A DNA stretch of 64,000 nucleotides, from assembly GCF_014596475.1 (NCBI RefSeq), contig NZ_MECJ01000027.1, positions 1-64,000 of the forward strand, in the 5' to 3' direction. Source of the DNA: Streptomyces sp. CBMA152. GTDB taxonomy: Bacteria > Actinomycetota > Actinomycetes > Streptomycetales > Streptomycetaceae. The position numbers were made by a program, and so were the translations under genes. Below, piece after piece: positions 17,179 through 25,840 of the stretch. The notes beneath the pieces were generated by a model. It did no database searches and was not told the DNA's origin. It saw nothing but the letters and a program-made list of their open reading frames with translations. Within the stretch, counting starts at the first letter, position 1. Each line of letters begins with the position of its first letter.

Positions 17179-20112
17179 TCAGTTGGCCGCCGCCCCCGGT
17201 TCCGGCCGGTTCTCGGTGTGCCGCAGGAGATCCGGCAACCCGGCGAGGTCCGTGCCGATCTTGCGGAAGACGCCGGAGAGCAGCAGCTCCACGGCCCGCT
17301 CCCGGATGCCCAGCTCCTCGGCGATCCGGCTGTTCGCCCAGCCCCGGGCCGCCCGGTCGGCGGCCGTCTTCTCCTGCGCGGTGAGCGAGTCCGTACCGAC
17401 GGCGCGCAGCCTCAGTGGCCGCAGGCCCGACGCGGCCAGCTCGTCGCGCGCCCGGCCCGCCAAGCCGTCGGCACCGCAGAGCACCGCGCTCTCCATGCCC
17501 CGTACCAGCAGGTCGGCGGCGTCCTGGTGGAGACCCGCACGGGTGAGCGCCGTGCCGTGGTCGACCAGCGCGCAGGCCAGCTCGTACGCGGAGGGCGAGC
17601 GCTCCAGGTGGTGCACGGCCTCCGCGAGCAGCGACAGGCTCTGTGCGCCCGTGGTGACCTTGGCCGCGGAGTGCAGGGCCCGGCCGATGGCGCCCGCCGT
17701 GCCGAACCGGCGGGCTAGCTCCACTCCCTCCTCGGCCACCGCGAGCGCCTCCACCGGGTCCGTCTGCGCCAGTGACTCGGCGAGCAGCGGCCGCCAGGGG
17801 CACCAGGCGGGATTGCGCATGCTGCGTCGGTCCAGGCGGCGCCCGACCGCGCGCAGTCGCCGTTCGGCGTCACTGCGCAGGCCGCGGGCGAGCAGCAGCT
17901 CGGCGTAGACGGTCTCGGAGTCGGGGTAGACCACGGCGTTGGGCACGACCTGGCCGTAGTTGTACCGGTCGGAGAGCTCCTGCGCCTCGTCGATCCGGCC
18001 CCGGGCCAGCAGGATCTCGATGAGGATGCCGAGGGCGAACCACTGGGCCGGGATGCGCTGGCCCACCCGGTCGGCGATCCGCAGCCCGCCGTGTACCAGG
18101 TCCTCGGCCTCGGCGAGCCGCCCGCGCCGGAACCGGATGTACCCCAGCAGGGTGAGCCCGAACGAGAGGTGGGCGCCGCGCCAGCCCCGGCTCTCGCACT
18201 CCGCGATGCCCTTGGTGAACAGCTCGTCGGCGCGGCCGGGCTGGTCGCAGTACATGAAGGTGAGCGCGACCAGGACGGGGACCTCGAAGCCCCAGTTCTC
18301 GTCGGTCCAGGAAAGGCCCTCGCCCAGCGCCTCCTCCGCGTACGGCAGCGCGACGGCGGCGGGCTCGCCCCGGACCATCGCGTCCCAGGCCCGCAGCCCC
18401 AGGATGTAGCGCTCGGCCATGCCGCGGGTGGTGATGTGGTCGGCGAGCCGGGCCAGCCGCCGCGAGCGGGCGGCCGACTCCTCCTCGTCGGCCCGGAACG
18501 CGTTCCACATGAACCCCTCGGCCTGCATCCGCAGCCGGGTGCGGGCGCTGGTGGAGTTCCTGGCCTCATTGGCGACCACTTCGGCCGCCTCGCCCAACCG
18601 GTCGGTGTGCGCGAGCGCCTGGGCGAGCCGATAGGTGATCGCCTCGCGCAGGGCGGGGGCGAGCTCCGGTTCCTCAAGCGCCGCCTGGAGGTGGTTGACC
18701 GTGGTGGCGGGCTCGCTGAGCAGCGCCGAGCAGCCGAGCTCGAAGAGCACCTCGGCCCGGTCCTCCAGACCGGGCGGTTCCCGCAGGGCGCGGGCCAGAC
18801 AGCGCTTGGCCGCCTCGGGTGCACCGGCGCGCATGCACTCGCGCGCGGCCGCCCGCAGCTGCTGCACGGCCCAGCGGTCGTTGTCCGGATGCATCTCCAG
18901 GAGATGCCGGGCGGCGACCGTGGGGCCGAGGCCCGCCTCGGTGACGGAGACGGCGGCCTGTCCGTGCATCGCCACCCGCATCGCGGGCGGAATGGCGCGG
19001 TAGACGGCGGTGCCGACCAGCGGGTGGAAGAAGTCCAGCCGGTCGGGATCGCCCTGGCGGGCGGCGAGGATACGGGTCTGGCGCAGCTTCTCGATCGCGT
19101 CGACCGACTCCTCGACGCCGAGGCCTGCGACGCTGCTCGCCATGTGCGGGTCGACCGAGGTGCCCAGGATGGCGACGGCCCAGGCCAGTCTGACCGGCGA
19201 GGGGCCGAGCCGCTCCAGGCGTTCGACGAGTCCGCTGCCGCGTGCCGAGGAGGCGAGTTCGCGCAGCTCGGCGGCGTTGGCGTAGTGCGGTTTGATGTCC
19301 CGCTCGCGGATCTTGGCGATCAGTTCGACCGCCTCGAACGGGTTGCCTCCGGTGAGCGCCCAGCACTCCCGGGAGAACAGGTCGTCGGCGCCGTTCTGCA
19401 GCACCTCGTGGACGAGGCGACTCACCCCGTGCGGGGAGAGCGGTGCCAGGTTGAGCGGCCGCGAGCCGTGCCGCTCGGCCAGCCTGCGGAACTCGCCCGC
19501 CTGCGCGGGCAGTTCCTCGGGCCGGTAGGCGACCACGATCAGGATCGGCAGATCGCCGGCCCGCAGCGCGAACGAGCTCAGCCAGGACAGCGACTCGTCG
19601 TCCGCCCAGTGCGCGTCGTCGACGATGAGCACGATGGGCGCGTGCTGGACGGCGAACCGGGTCACCAGCCAGTCGAGGCCGTCCCGGACGCCCTGCGGGT
19701 CGGGCGAGCCGCCGCTGCGGTCGGCGACCAGGCCGACGGCGGGCGCCACGATGTCGTACCAGGTGCCGAGTATCCGCCGGTGTTCCTCCTCCCCGGCGGC
19801 CGCGAGCACGGGCTGGACGAGCTGGCGCACGACGTGGAAGGCCACGCCCTGCTCCTGCTCGCCGCCCCGGGCCGTCAGCAAGGTGCAGCCCCGCACGGCG
19901 GCGTCTCTGCGCAACTCGGCGACCAGGGTGGTCTTGCCGAGACCCGCCGCCCCGGAGATCGCCAGCAGGCCGCCGGATGGAGCGGCCGCCTCCACGTCAC
20001 CCCGCGTCCCGCACAAGTCGTCCAACATGCCGTGAATCAACAGGAGTTCATTGTCCCGCTCAAACAGTCGCCTGCGCGTACCACTGGTCCGCCGGCCTCT
20101 GGTGTCCGCCAC
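17179..20112 (-). CDS. LAL-family LuxR regulator (AAA ATPase + TPR-like + HTH)
   Basis: This 977-residue protein is a large ATP-binding LuxR regulator. The N-terminal ATPase has Walker A GAAGLGKT (residues 54-61) and Walker B IVLIVDDAHWAD. A long helical repeat region follows, and a C-terminal LuxR-type helix-turn-helix (about 900-960) contains LTAQEKTAADRAARGWANSRIAEELGIRE in altered form. LAL proteins act as pathway-specific activators of antibiotic and other clusters. GTG 20112 is set by AAGGGGAC five bases upstream. It is divergent from a terpene synthase gene over 249 bases, making that gene its most likely target (inference). Confidence 0.93.
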   Translation of the reverse strand: MADTRGRRTSGTRRRLFERDNELLLIHGMLDDLCGTRGDVEAAAPSGGLLAISGAAGLGKTTLVAELRRDAAVRGCTLLTARGGEQEQGVAFHVVRQLVQPVLAAAGEEEHRRILGTWYDIVAPAVGLVADRSGGSPDPQGVRDGLDWLVTRFAVQHAPIVLIVDDAHWADDESLSWLSSFALRAGDLPILIVVAYRPEELPAQAGEFRRLAERHGSRPLNLAPLSPHGVSRLVHEVLQNGADDLFSRECWALTGGNPFEAVELIAKIRERDIKPHYANAAELRELASSARGSGLVERLERLGPSPVRLAWAVAILGTSVDPHMASSVAGLGVEESVDAIEKLRQTRILAARQGDPDRLDFFHPLVGTAVYRAIPPAMRVAMHGQAAVSVTEAGLGPTVAARHLLEMHPDNDRWAVQQLRAAARECMRAGAPEAAKRCLARALREPPGLEDRAEVLFELGCSALLSEPATTVNHLQAALEEPELAPALREAITYRLAQALAHTDRLGEAAEVVANEARNSTSARTRLRMQAEGFMWNAFRADEEESAARSRRLARLADHITTRGMAERYILGLRAWDAMVRGEPAAVALPYAEEALGEGLSWTDENWGFEVPVLVALTFMYCDQPGRADELFTKGIAECESRGWRGAHLSFGLTLLGYIRFRRGRLAEAEDLVHGGLRIADRVGQRIPAQWFALGILIEILLARGRIDEAQELSDRYNYGQVVPNAVVYPDSETVYAELLLARGLRSDAERRLRAVGRRLDRRSMRNPAWCPWRPLLAESLAQTDPVEALAVAEEGVELARRFGTAGAIGRALHSAAKVTTGAQSLSLLAEAVHHLERSPSAYELACALVDHGTALTRAGLHQDAADLLVRGMESAVLCGADGLAGRARDELAASGLRPLRLRAVGTDSLTAQEKTAADRAARGWANSRIAEELGIRERAVELLLSGVFRKIGTDLAGLPDLLRHTENRPEPGAAAN

Positions 20113-20361
20113 AACCGTCCCCTTTTGGCAGTAGGGCCGAGCCTACGCTTTCGGACACGCACCGTGACACCGATGTGACCGTCTTGCAAAGTCGGCTTGA
20201 CTAACTTTCTTGGATCTGCTCGGTGTTGACGCGCCCGCAGGGGGCGCACGGCAACGGTCCGCACGCGGCTTGTGGAGTGCCGGTCAGCGGCGCACTATGT
20301 GGTTTCCGGACAGCAGCTCCGCCCAAGGCTGCTCACACATCGGAGCGCAGGAGGCGGAGCG

Positions 20362-21423
20362 ATGATGTCCCCAGGAACCCCGCGTCGGCCCGAGTCGCGC
20401 ACCGGGCTGGTCGACATCCCCTTCCCCGCGCGATGCCATCCGCGCCACGCGGTGGCGCGTCAGCACACGCTCGACTGGCTTCACCAGTTCGGGATGCTTT
20501 CCGGCCAGCATGCGACGGACGAGTACGACGCGATGGGGCTCGAACGTCTGATGGCGTACTTCTATCCGGACGCCACGGATTCCGATCTCGCGCTGGCGAC
20601 CGATCTCAATGCCTGGTTCTTCGTCTTCGACGACCAGTTCGACGGCCCGATCGGGCGGCAGCCCGACGCCGTCGCCCGGCAGATCGACACCATGCTGCGC
20701 ACGATGACCGACCAGGGGCCGGCCCCGGGCGACCCCAGCAACCATCTCGCCGACACGCTCGCCCAGTTGTGGCGCCGCCTGAGCGAGGGCACCCCGCTGC
20801 TGTGGCAGGCGCGCTTCCGCGACCACTGGCGCGACTATCTGACGGCGTACCACTGGGAGGCCCTCAACCGCACCCGTACGGGACTGCCGTCGCTGCCCGG
20901 ATTCCTGCGCGGGCGCCGCGACTCCATCGGCGTACAGCCCTGTCTGGACCTCGTCGAGCGCTGCGGCCGCTACACGCTGCCCGTGGAGCTGCACAGCGGC
21001 AGCCCGCTCGCCGAGATGCGGTGGATCACCGCCGATGTGGTGATCTTCGTGAACGACATCGTGTCCGTGGACAAGGAGCTGGCCGCCGGGGACGTCAACA
21101 ACAGCGTCATCATCCTGCACAAGGGCTCCGGCCTCTCCGTGGAGCGCGCCGCCCGCGAGGTCGCCCGGCTCGCCAACTCCCGTGTGGCGCACTTCCAGAC
21201 GCTGGCAGCCGAGCTGACGGCCGCGCTCGCGGGGTCGGGCGTCTCCGACCGGCTGCGCGCGCATGTCGACGACTACGTGCAGGGCATGCGGGCGCTGATG
21301 AGCGGCAATCTGGCCTGGTCGCGTACGACGGCGCGCTACAACGAGGCGGGCATCGAGGCCGCGACGCGGGGCCAGCGGCCGTGGGCCCATCTCTTCGAGG
21401 AGGCGGACGCGCTGGACGCCTGA
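20362..21423 (+). CDS. Class I terpene synthase (probable sesquiterpene cyclase)
   Basis: This 353-residue cyclase has the metal-binding DDQFD in WFFVFDDQFDGP (near residue 90) and the NSE triad NDIVSVDKE near residue 228, both intact. An Arg-Tyr pair near the C-terminus (RTTARYNEAG) matches the pyrophosphate-sensing RY of bacterial sesquiterpene cyclases. It would ionise and cyclise farnesyl diphosphate; the product cannot be predicted. ATG 20362 follows AGGAGG at seven bases. No P450 or prenyl transferase is adjacent, so it is a single-gene terpene locus with the divergent LAL regulator. Confidence 0.93.
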   Translation: MMSPGTPRRPESRTGLVDIPFPARCHPRHAVARQHTLDWLHQFGMLSGQHATDEYDAMGLERLMAYFYPDATDSDLALATDLNAWFFVFDDQFDGPIGRQPDAVARQIDTMLRTMTDQGPAPGDPSNHLADTLAQLWRRLSEGTPLLWQARFRDHWRDYLTAYHWEALNRTRTGLPSLPGFLRGRRDSIGVQPCLDLVERCGRYTLPVELHSGSPLAEMRWITADVVIFVNDIVSVDKELAAGDVNNSVIILHKGSGLSVERAAREVARLANSRVAHFQTLAAELTAALAGSGVSDRLRAHVDDYVQGMRALMSGNLAWSRTTARYNEAGIEAATRGQRPWAHLFEEADALDA

Positions 21424-21436
21424 TCGGTCACGGGCG

Positions 21437-22027
21437 CTACGCCGGCACCCGGTGGCGCTGCTGGTGGCGGGCGACGCGGGCGCGGTTGCCGCAGGACGGC
21501 TTGCACCACTCCTGGCGCGGATGCTCCTTGAGGAAGTACCGCACACAGCGCGGGCCGTGGCAGGCCCGCAGCTTCTCGCGATCGGGCCCGGCCAGGAACT
21601 CGACGGCGGCCCGGGCGAGCCCGGCACACAGCACCGTGACCGCGTCCGGCACCGCGTCGGCGCGGCGCTCCAGGTACGGGTCGGCGCCCTCGGGCCACTC
21701 CAGCCGGGGCACGGTGGGCACGGCCGCGGCGGCGCGGTTCACCAGATCGAGGGCCGCCTCGACGGGCGGCAGCCGGTCGGCGTCGGCGGAGCTGGGCGGT
21801 CCGGGCCGTACCGCGTGGGCGAGCAGGGCGCGCACGGCGGCCCGCAGCGCGCGCACCGAGGCCAGGGCCGCGTCGTCCGCGACGAAGCCCTCGGCGCCGG
21901 GCGCGGCCGCGTGCTCGCGCGCCCAGCGGGTCAGCCCCTCGGCTCCGTCGAGGTCGTCGGCGACGCCCCCGTGTCCGTCGTGCCGGATCGTGAGGGCGAG
22001 GTCGAGGACGAGGGAGTGGTCGGCCAT
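21437..22027 (-). CDS. CGNR zinc-finger / ABATE-domain regulator
   Basis: This 196-residue protein has an N-terminal ABATE-like helical domain (LVLDLALTIRHDG) and a C-terminal CGNR zinc finger with Cys in RACHGPRCVRYF and WCKPSCGNRARVARH. Such proteins are thought to be ligand-sensing transcription factors. The start is either 22027 or nine bases upstream at 22036 (MRHMADH); neither has a strong ribosome site. Its stop is 13 bases from the terpene synthase stop on the opposite strand, so the genes converge. Confidence 0.88.
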   Translation of the reverse strand: MADHSLVLDLALTIRHDGHGGVADDLDGAEGLTRWAREHAAAPGAEGFVADDAALASVRALRAAVRALLAHAVRPGPPSSADADRLPPVEAALDLVNRAAAAVPTVPRLEWPEGADPYLERRADAVPDAVTVLCAGLARAAVEFLAGPDREKLRACHGPRCVRYFLKEHPRQEWCKPSCGNRARVARHQQRHRVPA

Positions 22028-22092
22028 GTGTCTCATGGTAACCAGGACCACGATCGTCGGACACGGGCACACCGGGCACGGGGCATGGGCAT

Positions 22093-22127
22093 GCCGGGCC
22101 GCACCCACGGATACGGGTGCGCCCGGC
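22093..22127 (-). terminator. Hairpin after the DUF397 gene
   Basis: An inverted repeat pairs 22093-22106 with 22115-22127 with a one-base bulge and an 8-base loop. It follows the DUF397 stop (22150) on the minus strand and precedes the CGNR gene, so it likely ends the DUF397 transcript. Confidence 0.65.
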
Positions 22128-22149
22128 TTCTCCTGTCGCCGCCCGCCGC

Positions 22150-22389
22150 TCAGGTCAGGTCGAACTCGCCGTCCCGCGCGTTCAGTACGAAGGCGCGCCA
22201 CTCGGCCGGGCTGAAGATCAGCGACGGACTGGTGGGGCTGCCGCCGTTGCGCATCGCGATGAACCCCTCGACGAAGGCGATCTGGACGTCTCCCATCCCC
22301 TGACTGCTCGACCTCCAGTCGGCGTTGCTGAGATCGAGCTCCGGCTTGTCCCAACCCACAAGGGTCTGCTGGGTGGTGCTCTCGGCCAC
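22150..22389 (-). CDS. DUF397 protein
   Basis: This 79-residue protein shows the DUF397 pattern: a tryptophan-serine entry ADWRSSSQG, then FVEGFIAMRNGGSPTSPSLI, and the closing FSPAEWRAFVLNARDGEFD. DUF397 proteins normally sit beside a paired XRE (WhiJ-like) regulator in Streptomyces, acting as small toxin-like or modulator partners. Here no XRE gene is adjacent, so it is an orphan copy. GTG 22389 has GGGAGGAG eight bases upstream. Confidence 0.9.
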   Translation of the reverse strand: MAESTTQQTLVGWDKPELDLSNADWRSSSQGMGDVQIAFVEGFIAMRNGGSPTSPSLIFSPAEWRAFVLNARDGEFDLT

Positions 22390-22516
22390 GTCCCTGCTCC
22401 TCCCGGTTCCCTGTCGTCCGGGGCCAGACTAGCGATCGTGTCCGGTGACGGACAGGCCACGGAAGGAGTACCGCGCCGCGTCCACGTCGACGGCCGAACA
22501 GGGCCCCTGAGCCCGG

Positions 22517-23692
22517 CTAGCGATCCGGCCGCTCCGCCCCGACCAGCCACATGGCGAAGAACTGCGAACCGCCGCCATAAGCGTGTCCCAGCGCCTTGCG
22601 CGCCCCCTCGACCTGATGCTCCCCCGCCCGCCCCCGCACCTGGAGGGCCGCCTCGGCGAAGCGGATCATGCCGGAGGCCCCGATGGGGTTGGTGGAGAGG
22701 ACCCCGCCGGAGGGGTTGACGGGCAGATCGCCGTCGAGCTCGGTGACCCCGGACTCGGTGAGCTTCCAGCCCTCCCCCTCCGCCGCGAACCCCAGGTTCT
22801 CCAGCCACATCGGCTCGTACCAGGAGAACGGCACATACATCTCGACGGCGTCGATCTCCCTTCGCGGGTCGGCGATCTGGGCCTGACGGTAGACATCGGC
22901 GGCGCAGTCCTTGCCCGCGCGCGGCGAGACGAAGTCCTTGCCGGCGAACATGGTCGGCTCGCTGCGCATCGCCCCGCCGTGCACCCAGGCGGGCGCATGC
23001 GGCGAACGGGCCGCACCCGTACGGTCGGTGAGGACCATCGCGCACGCCCCGTCCGACGACGGGCAGGTCTCCGAATACCGGATCGGGTCCCAGAGCATCG
23101 GCGATGCCTGGACCTTCTCCAGGGTGATGTCGTGCTCGTGCAGATGCGCGTACGGGTTCAGAAGCGCGTTGCGCCGGTCCTTGTAGGCGACAAGCGAGCC
23201 GACCGTGTCGGGCGCGCCGGTGCGCCGCATGTACGCACGGACGTGCGGCGCGAAGAAGCCGCCCGCCCCGGCGAGCAGCGGCTGCTGGAAGGGGACCGGC
23301 AGCGACAGGCCCCACATGGCGTTGGACTCGGACTGCTTCTCGAAGGCCAGGGTCAGGACCGTGCGGTGGACCCGCGCGGCCACCAGATTGGCGGCGACCA
23401 GCGCGGTGGAGCCGCCGACCGAGCCCGCGGTGTGCACCCGCAGCATCGGTTTGCCGACCGCACCGAGCGCGTCGGCGAGGTACAGCTCGGGCATCATCAG
23501 CCCCTCGAAGAAGTCGGGGGCCTTGCCGATGACGACGGCGTCGATGTCGCTCCACGTCAACTCGGCCTCTTCCAGGGCGCGTTGGGCGGCCTCCCGGACC
23601 AACCCAGCAATGGAGACGTCCCGGCGGGCGGCGACGTGCTTGGTCTGGCCGATCCCGACGACGGCCACGGGCTCCTTACCAACGACGCTCAT
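22517..23692 (-). CDS. Thiolase-fold lipid-transfer-type protein without nucleophilic Cys
   Basis: This 391-residue thiolase-superfamily protein resembles the Ltp/SCP2-thiolase branch. The loop expected to hold the nucleophilic Cys reads RVHTAGSVGGSTAL near residue 90, with no Cys. EMYVPFSW (Tyr286) and GHAYGGGSQ (Tyr372) occupy the later active-site loops. Ltp2-type aldolases of steroid side-chain degradation also lack the Cys and use Tyr, so a retro-aldolase role is plausible (inference). ATG 23692 overlaps the stop of the upstream thiolase-like gene by ATGA, so the two are translationally coupled and probably form one complex with the DUF35 protein. Confidence 0.85.
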   Translation of the reverse strand: MSVVGKEPVAVVGIGQTKHVAARRDVSIAGLVREAAQRALEEAELTWSDIDAVVIGKAPDFFEGLMMPELYLADALGAVGKPMLRVHTAGSVGGSTALVAANLVAARVHRTVLTLAFEKQSESNAMWGLSLPVPFQQPLLAGAGGFFAPHVRAYMRRTGAPDTVGSLVAYKDRRNALLNPYAHLHEHDITLEKVQASPMLWDPIRYSETCPSSDGACAMVLTDRTGAARSPHAPAWVHGGAMRSEPTMFAGKDFVSPRAGKDCAADVYRQAQIADPRREIDAVEMYVPFSWYEPMWLENLGFAAEGEGWKLTESGVTELDGDLPVNPSGGVLSTNPIGASGMIRFAEAALQVRGRAGEHQVEGARKALGHAYGGGSQFFAMWLVGAERPDR

Positions 23693-24744
23693 GACGGTTC
23701 CCCCTCCAGGACGGCGACGAGGTTCTGCTGGAGGCACGGCCCGGAGGTGGCATGGGCCAGTGCCCGGTCGGACTCGCCCCGGTGGATCCGGGCGGCCGCC
23801 TCACCGATCCGTACGAGACCCGCGGCCATCACCGGGTTCGCCGCGAGCGCTCCCCCGGACGGGTTGACGCGTACGTCGGCGCCGAGCCGCAGCGCCTTGC
23901 GCAGCACGACTTCCTGGGAAGTGAAGGGTGCATGCAACTCAGCGGTGTCCACCGGCCGTTCGAAAGCTCCGGCGCGCTCGGCCGCGAGCCGGGTGGACGG
24001 CGAGTCGGTGAGGTCGCGCACCCCCAGGGAGTGCGCCTCGATGCGGTGGTCCATGCCCCGGATCCAGGCGGGCCGCGCGCACAGACCGCGTGCCACGTCC
24101 CCGGCGGCGAGGATCACGGCGGCGGCCCCGTCACCGACCGGCGGACAGTCGCCGGTACGCAGCGGATGCACGAGGTAGTCCCCCTGCGGACGCGAACCAC
24201 GCACCTGGGCATGGGAGTTGGCGCCGGCGTCGGAGCGGCTACGGGCCGCGATCCCGGCCAAGGCGACCTCGTCCGTATCGCCCGCGTCGATCAGAGCTTG
24301 CGCCTGGAGGGCGGCGAGCGCGACCGAGTCGGGCCACAGGGGTGCGAGGTAGTACGGGTCGAGCTGCCGGGTCAGTACGTCGCGGACCTCGCCGGGCGAG
24401 GACTTCCCGTACGCGTAGACGAGCGCGGTGTCCGCCTCGCCGGTGAGGATCTTCACCCAGGCCTCGTAGAGCGCCCAGGCGCCGTCCATCTCGACATGCG
24501 ACTCGGCGATCGGCGGCCAGGCGCCGACCCCGTCGAGCGCCATCGTGAACGAGAAGGCCCGGCCCGCGAGATAGTCCGAGGAGCCCGAGCAGGTGAACCC
24601 GATGTCGCTGGTCTTCAGGCCGGTCGCGTCCAGGACCTGGTGCAGCACCGGCATCAGCATCTCGACCTCGGAGAGCTCGTCCGTGCGGCGCCGGTGGTCG
24701 GTCTGCGCGAAGGCGACGACGGCGACGTCCCTGGCCGGATCCAT
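23689..24744 (-). CDS. Thiolase-fold protein without canonical active-site Cys
   Basis: This 351-residue protein is a second, divergent thiolase homologue. The nucleophile loop reads SHVEMDGAWALYEAW around residues 82-95 with no cysteine. Later loops include AELHAPFTSQE and RVNPSGGALAANPV, the substrate-loop pattern of the lipid-transfer thiolase branch. It is shorter than classical thiolases (about 390). ATG 24744 overlaps the DUF35 gene stop by one base (TGATG), and its own stop overlaps the next gene, giving a tightly coupled three-gene unit. It probably pairs with the other thiolase-like protein and the DUF35 subunit. Confidence 0.83.
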   Translation of the reverse strand: MDPARDVAVVAFAQTDHRRRTDELSEVEMLMPVLHQVLDATGLKTSDIGFTCSGSSDYLAGRAFSFTMALDGVGAWPPIAESHVEMDGAWALYEAWVKILTGEADTALVYAYGKSSPGEVRDVLTRQLDPYYLAPLWPDSVALAALQAQALIDAGDTDEVALAGIAARSRSDAGANSHAQVRGSRPQGDYLVHPLRTGDCPPVGDGAAAVILAAGDVARGLCARPAWIRGMDHRIEAHSLGVRDLTDSPSTRLAAERAGAFERPVDTAELHAPFTSQEVVLRKALRLGADVRVNPSGGALAANPVMAAGLVRIGEAAARIHRGESDRALAHATSGPCLQQNLVAVLEGEPS

Positions 24745-25688
24745 CAGATCAGCTCCTTGTACGTGTCGTAGTCGGCGTCCGGCTCGCCCGTGGGCCGGTA
24801 GTGGTCGGGGTAGCGCCCGCCCTCGCTCCACACCGGCTCGACGCGCAGCCCCATCCGCACCTGGTCGTACGGGATGCCGCCGATCCGGCCGTGCAGCGCG
24901 AGGTCGGCGCCGTCGAGCGCGATGTGCGCGTACACGTACGGCACTTCAATGTCGAGATTCTTCGCCTTGATGTTGACGATGCAGTACGTGGTGACCGTGC
25001 CGGCCGGTCCCACCTCGACCCGCTCTTCGGTGGCGACGCCGCAGGTGGGGCAGGCGCCCCGGGGCGGCACGTACACCTTGCGGCACACGGGACACCGCTC
25101 ACCGACCGCCCGCCGCTCGGCGAGCGCGTTGATGTACCCGGTCTGGGCGCGGCCGGGGCTGTAGGTGTAGTCGAGCCGGGCGGGGGCGACGATCTGGGTG
25201 ACGGGATCGGTGAACTCACCGCTGTGCGGCGAGGGTTGGTCCACGGGTTCACTCTCGTACGGCACGAAGCAGGCGATGTCGGTGATCGCGCCACTGCGTT
25301 CCGGCGCCCAGCGCACCTTGACCCGCATCCCGCTCCGCACGGCGTCGGGTCCGGGCGCGTCCAGAACGTGCAGCAGCGCGGTGTCGGCCCCGTCGAGCCG
25401 GACCAGGACCCAGGCGAAGGGGGTGCCAAGGGGCTGGTCGCGGCGCGGCGACGGGTTCCAGGCCCAGGTGGAGACGGTCCCGGTATCGGCGACCTCGACG
25501 AGCTCGCGGATCTCCTCGGCGGTGACGGGGTCGTACTCGACGGGCGGGACGAGGGTCCGACCGTCACTGGTCTTCACTCCGAGAAGAACGCGCTCGCGCA
25601 GCCCGGTCAGAAAGGCGCTCTGAACCGGCCCGAGAGAGCGGGTAAAGGGAAACTCGACGACGAGCGGTGCTTTGAGGACTTCAGGCAT
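24744..25688 (-). CDS. Double DUF35 OB-fold protein with zinc ribbon
   Basis: This 314-residue protein has two OB-fold halves. The second carries a rubredoxin-like zinc ribbon CPVCRKVYVPPRGACPTCG (about residues 203-221) followed by a DUF35 barrel. The first half (about 1-150) resembles an OB-fold without metal Cys. DUF35 proteins serve as acyl-CoA-binding subunits of thiolase-fold enzymes, including the Ltp2 aldolase. It is first in a coupled operon with two such proteins. ATG 25688 has a ribosome site ten bases upstream inside a small hairpin. A double DUF35 might serve both thiolase-like partners (inference). Confidence 0.85.
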   Translation of the reverse strand: MPEVLKAPLVVEFPFTRSLGPVQSAFLTGLRERVLLGVKTSDGRTLVPPVEYDPVTAEEIRELVEVADTGTVSTWAWNPSPRRDQPLGTPFAWVLVRLDGADTALLHVLDAPGPDAVRSGMRVKVRWAPERSGAITDIACFVPYESEPVDQPSPHSGEFTDPVTQIVAPARLDYTYSPGRAQTGYINALAERRAVGERCPVCRKVYVPPRGACPTCGVATEERVEVGPAGTVTTYCIVNIKAKNLDIEVPYVYAHIALDGADLALHGRIGGIPYDQVRMGLRVEPVWSEGGRYPDHYRPTGEPDADYDTYKELI

Positions 25689-25698
25689 CGAGGGCGTG

Positions 25699-25711
25699 CC
25701 TCCTTCGGAGG
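25699..25711 (-). promoter_or_regulatory. Hairpin covering the ribosome site of the DUF35 gene
   Basis: On the minus strand CCTCC-GAA-GGAGG forms a 5-base stem with a 3-base loop whose right arm is the ribosome binding site of the gene starting at 25688. It may lower or regulate translation of the operon. Confidence 0.4.
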
Positions 25712-25762
25712 TCGGGCTTGCAAGGGCGGGGGGCACCTGACTGGCATCGACCCGGTGCACCC

Positions 25763-25809
25763 CCTAAGGGGCGCGGGGAACTGCGCGACAAGCCCCCACC
25801 GGCCCGCAG
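25763..25809. repeat. Streptomyces interspersed repeat, copy 1
   Basis: The element starts CCTAAGGGGCGCGGGGAAC and is identical for its first 32 bases to the copy at 38146. It is a well-known short intergenic repeat of Streptomyces genomes. Here it lies between the crotonase stop and the DUF35 operon. Confidence 0.85.
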
Positions 25810-25840
25810 GTTCCAACCAGCCCATGCCGCGCGGCGGCAG

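Noticed and set aside
18091..20178. A 695-codon frame opposite the LAL regulator
   Set aside because: It is the complement of a clear ATPase/LuxR gene with intact motifs, so it is a shadow.
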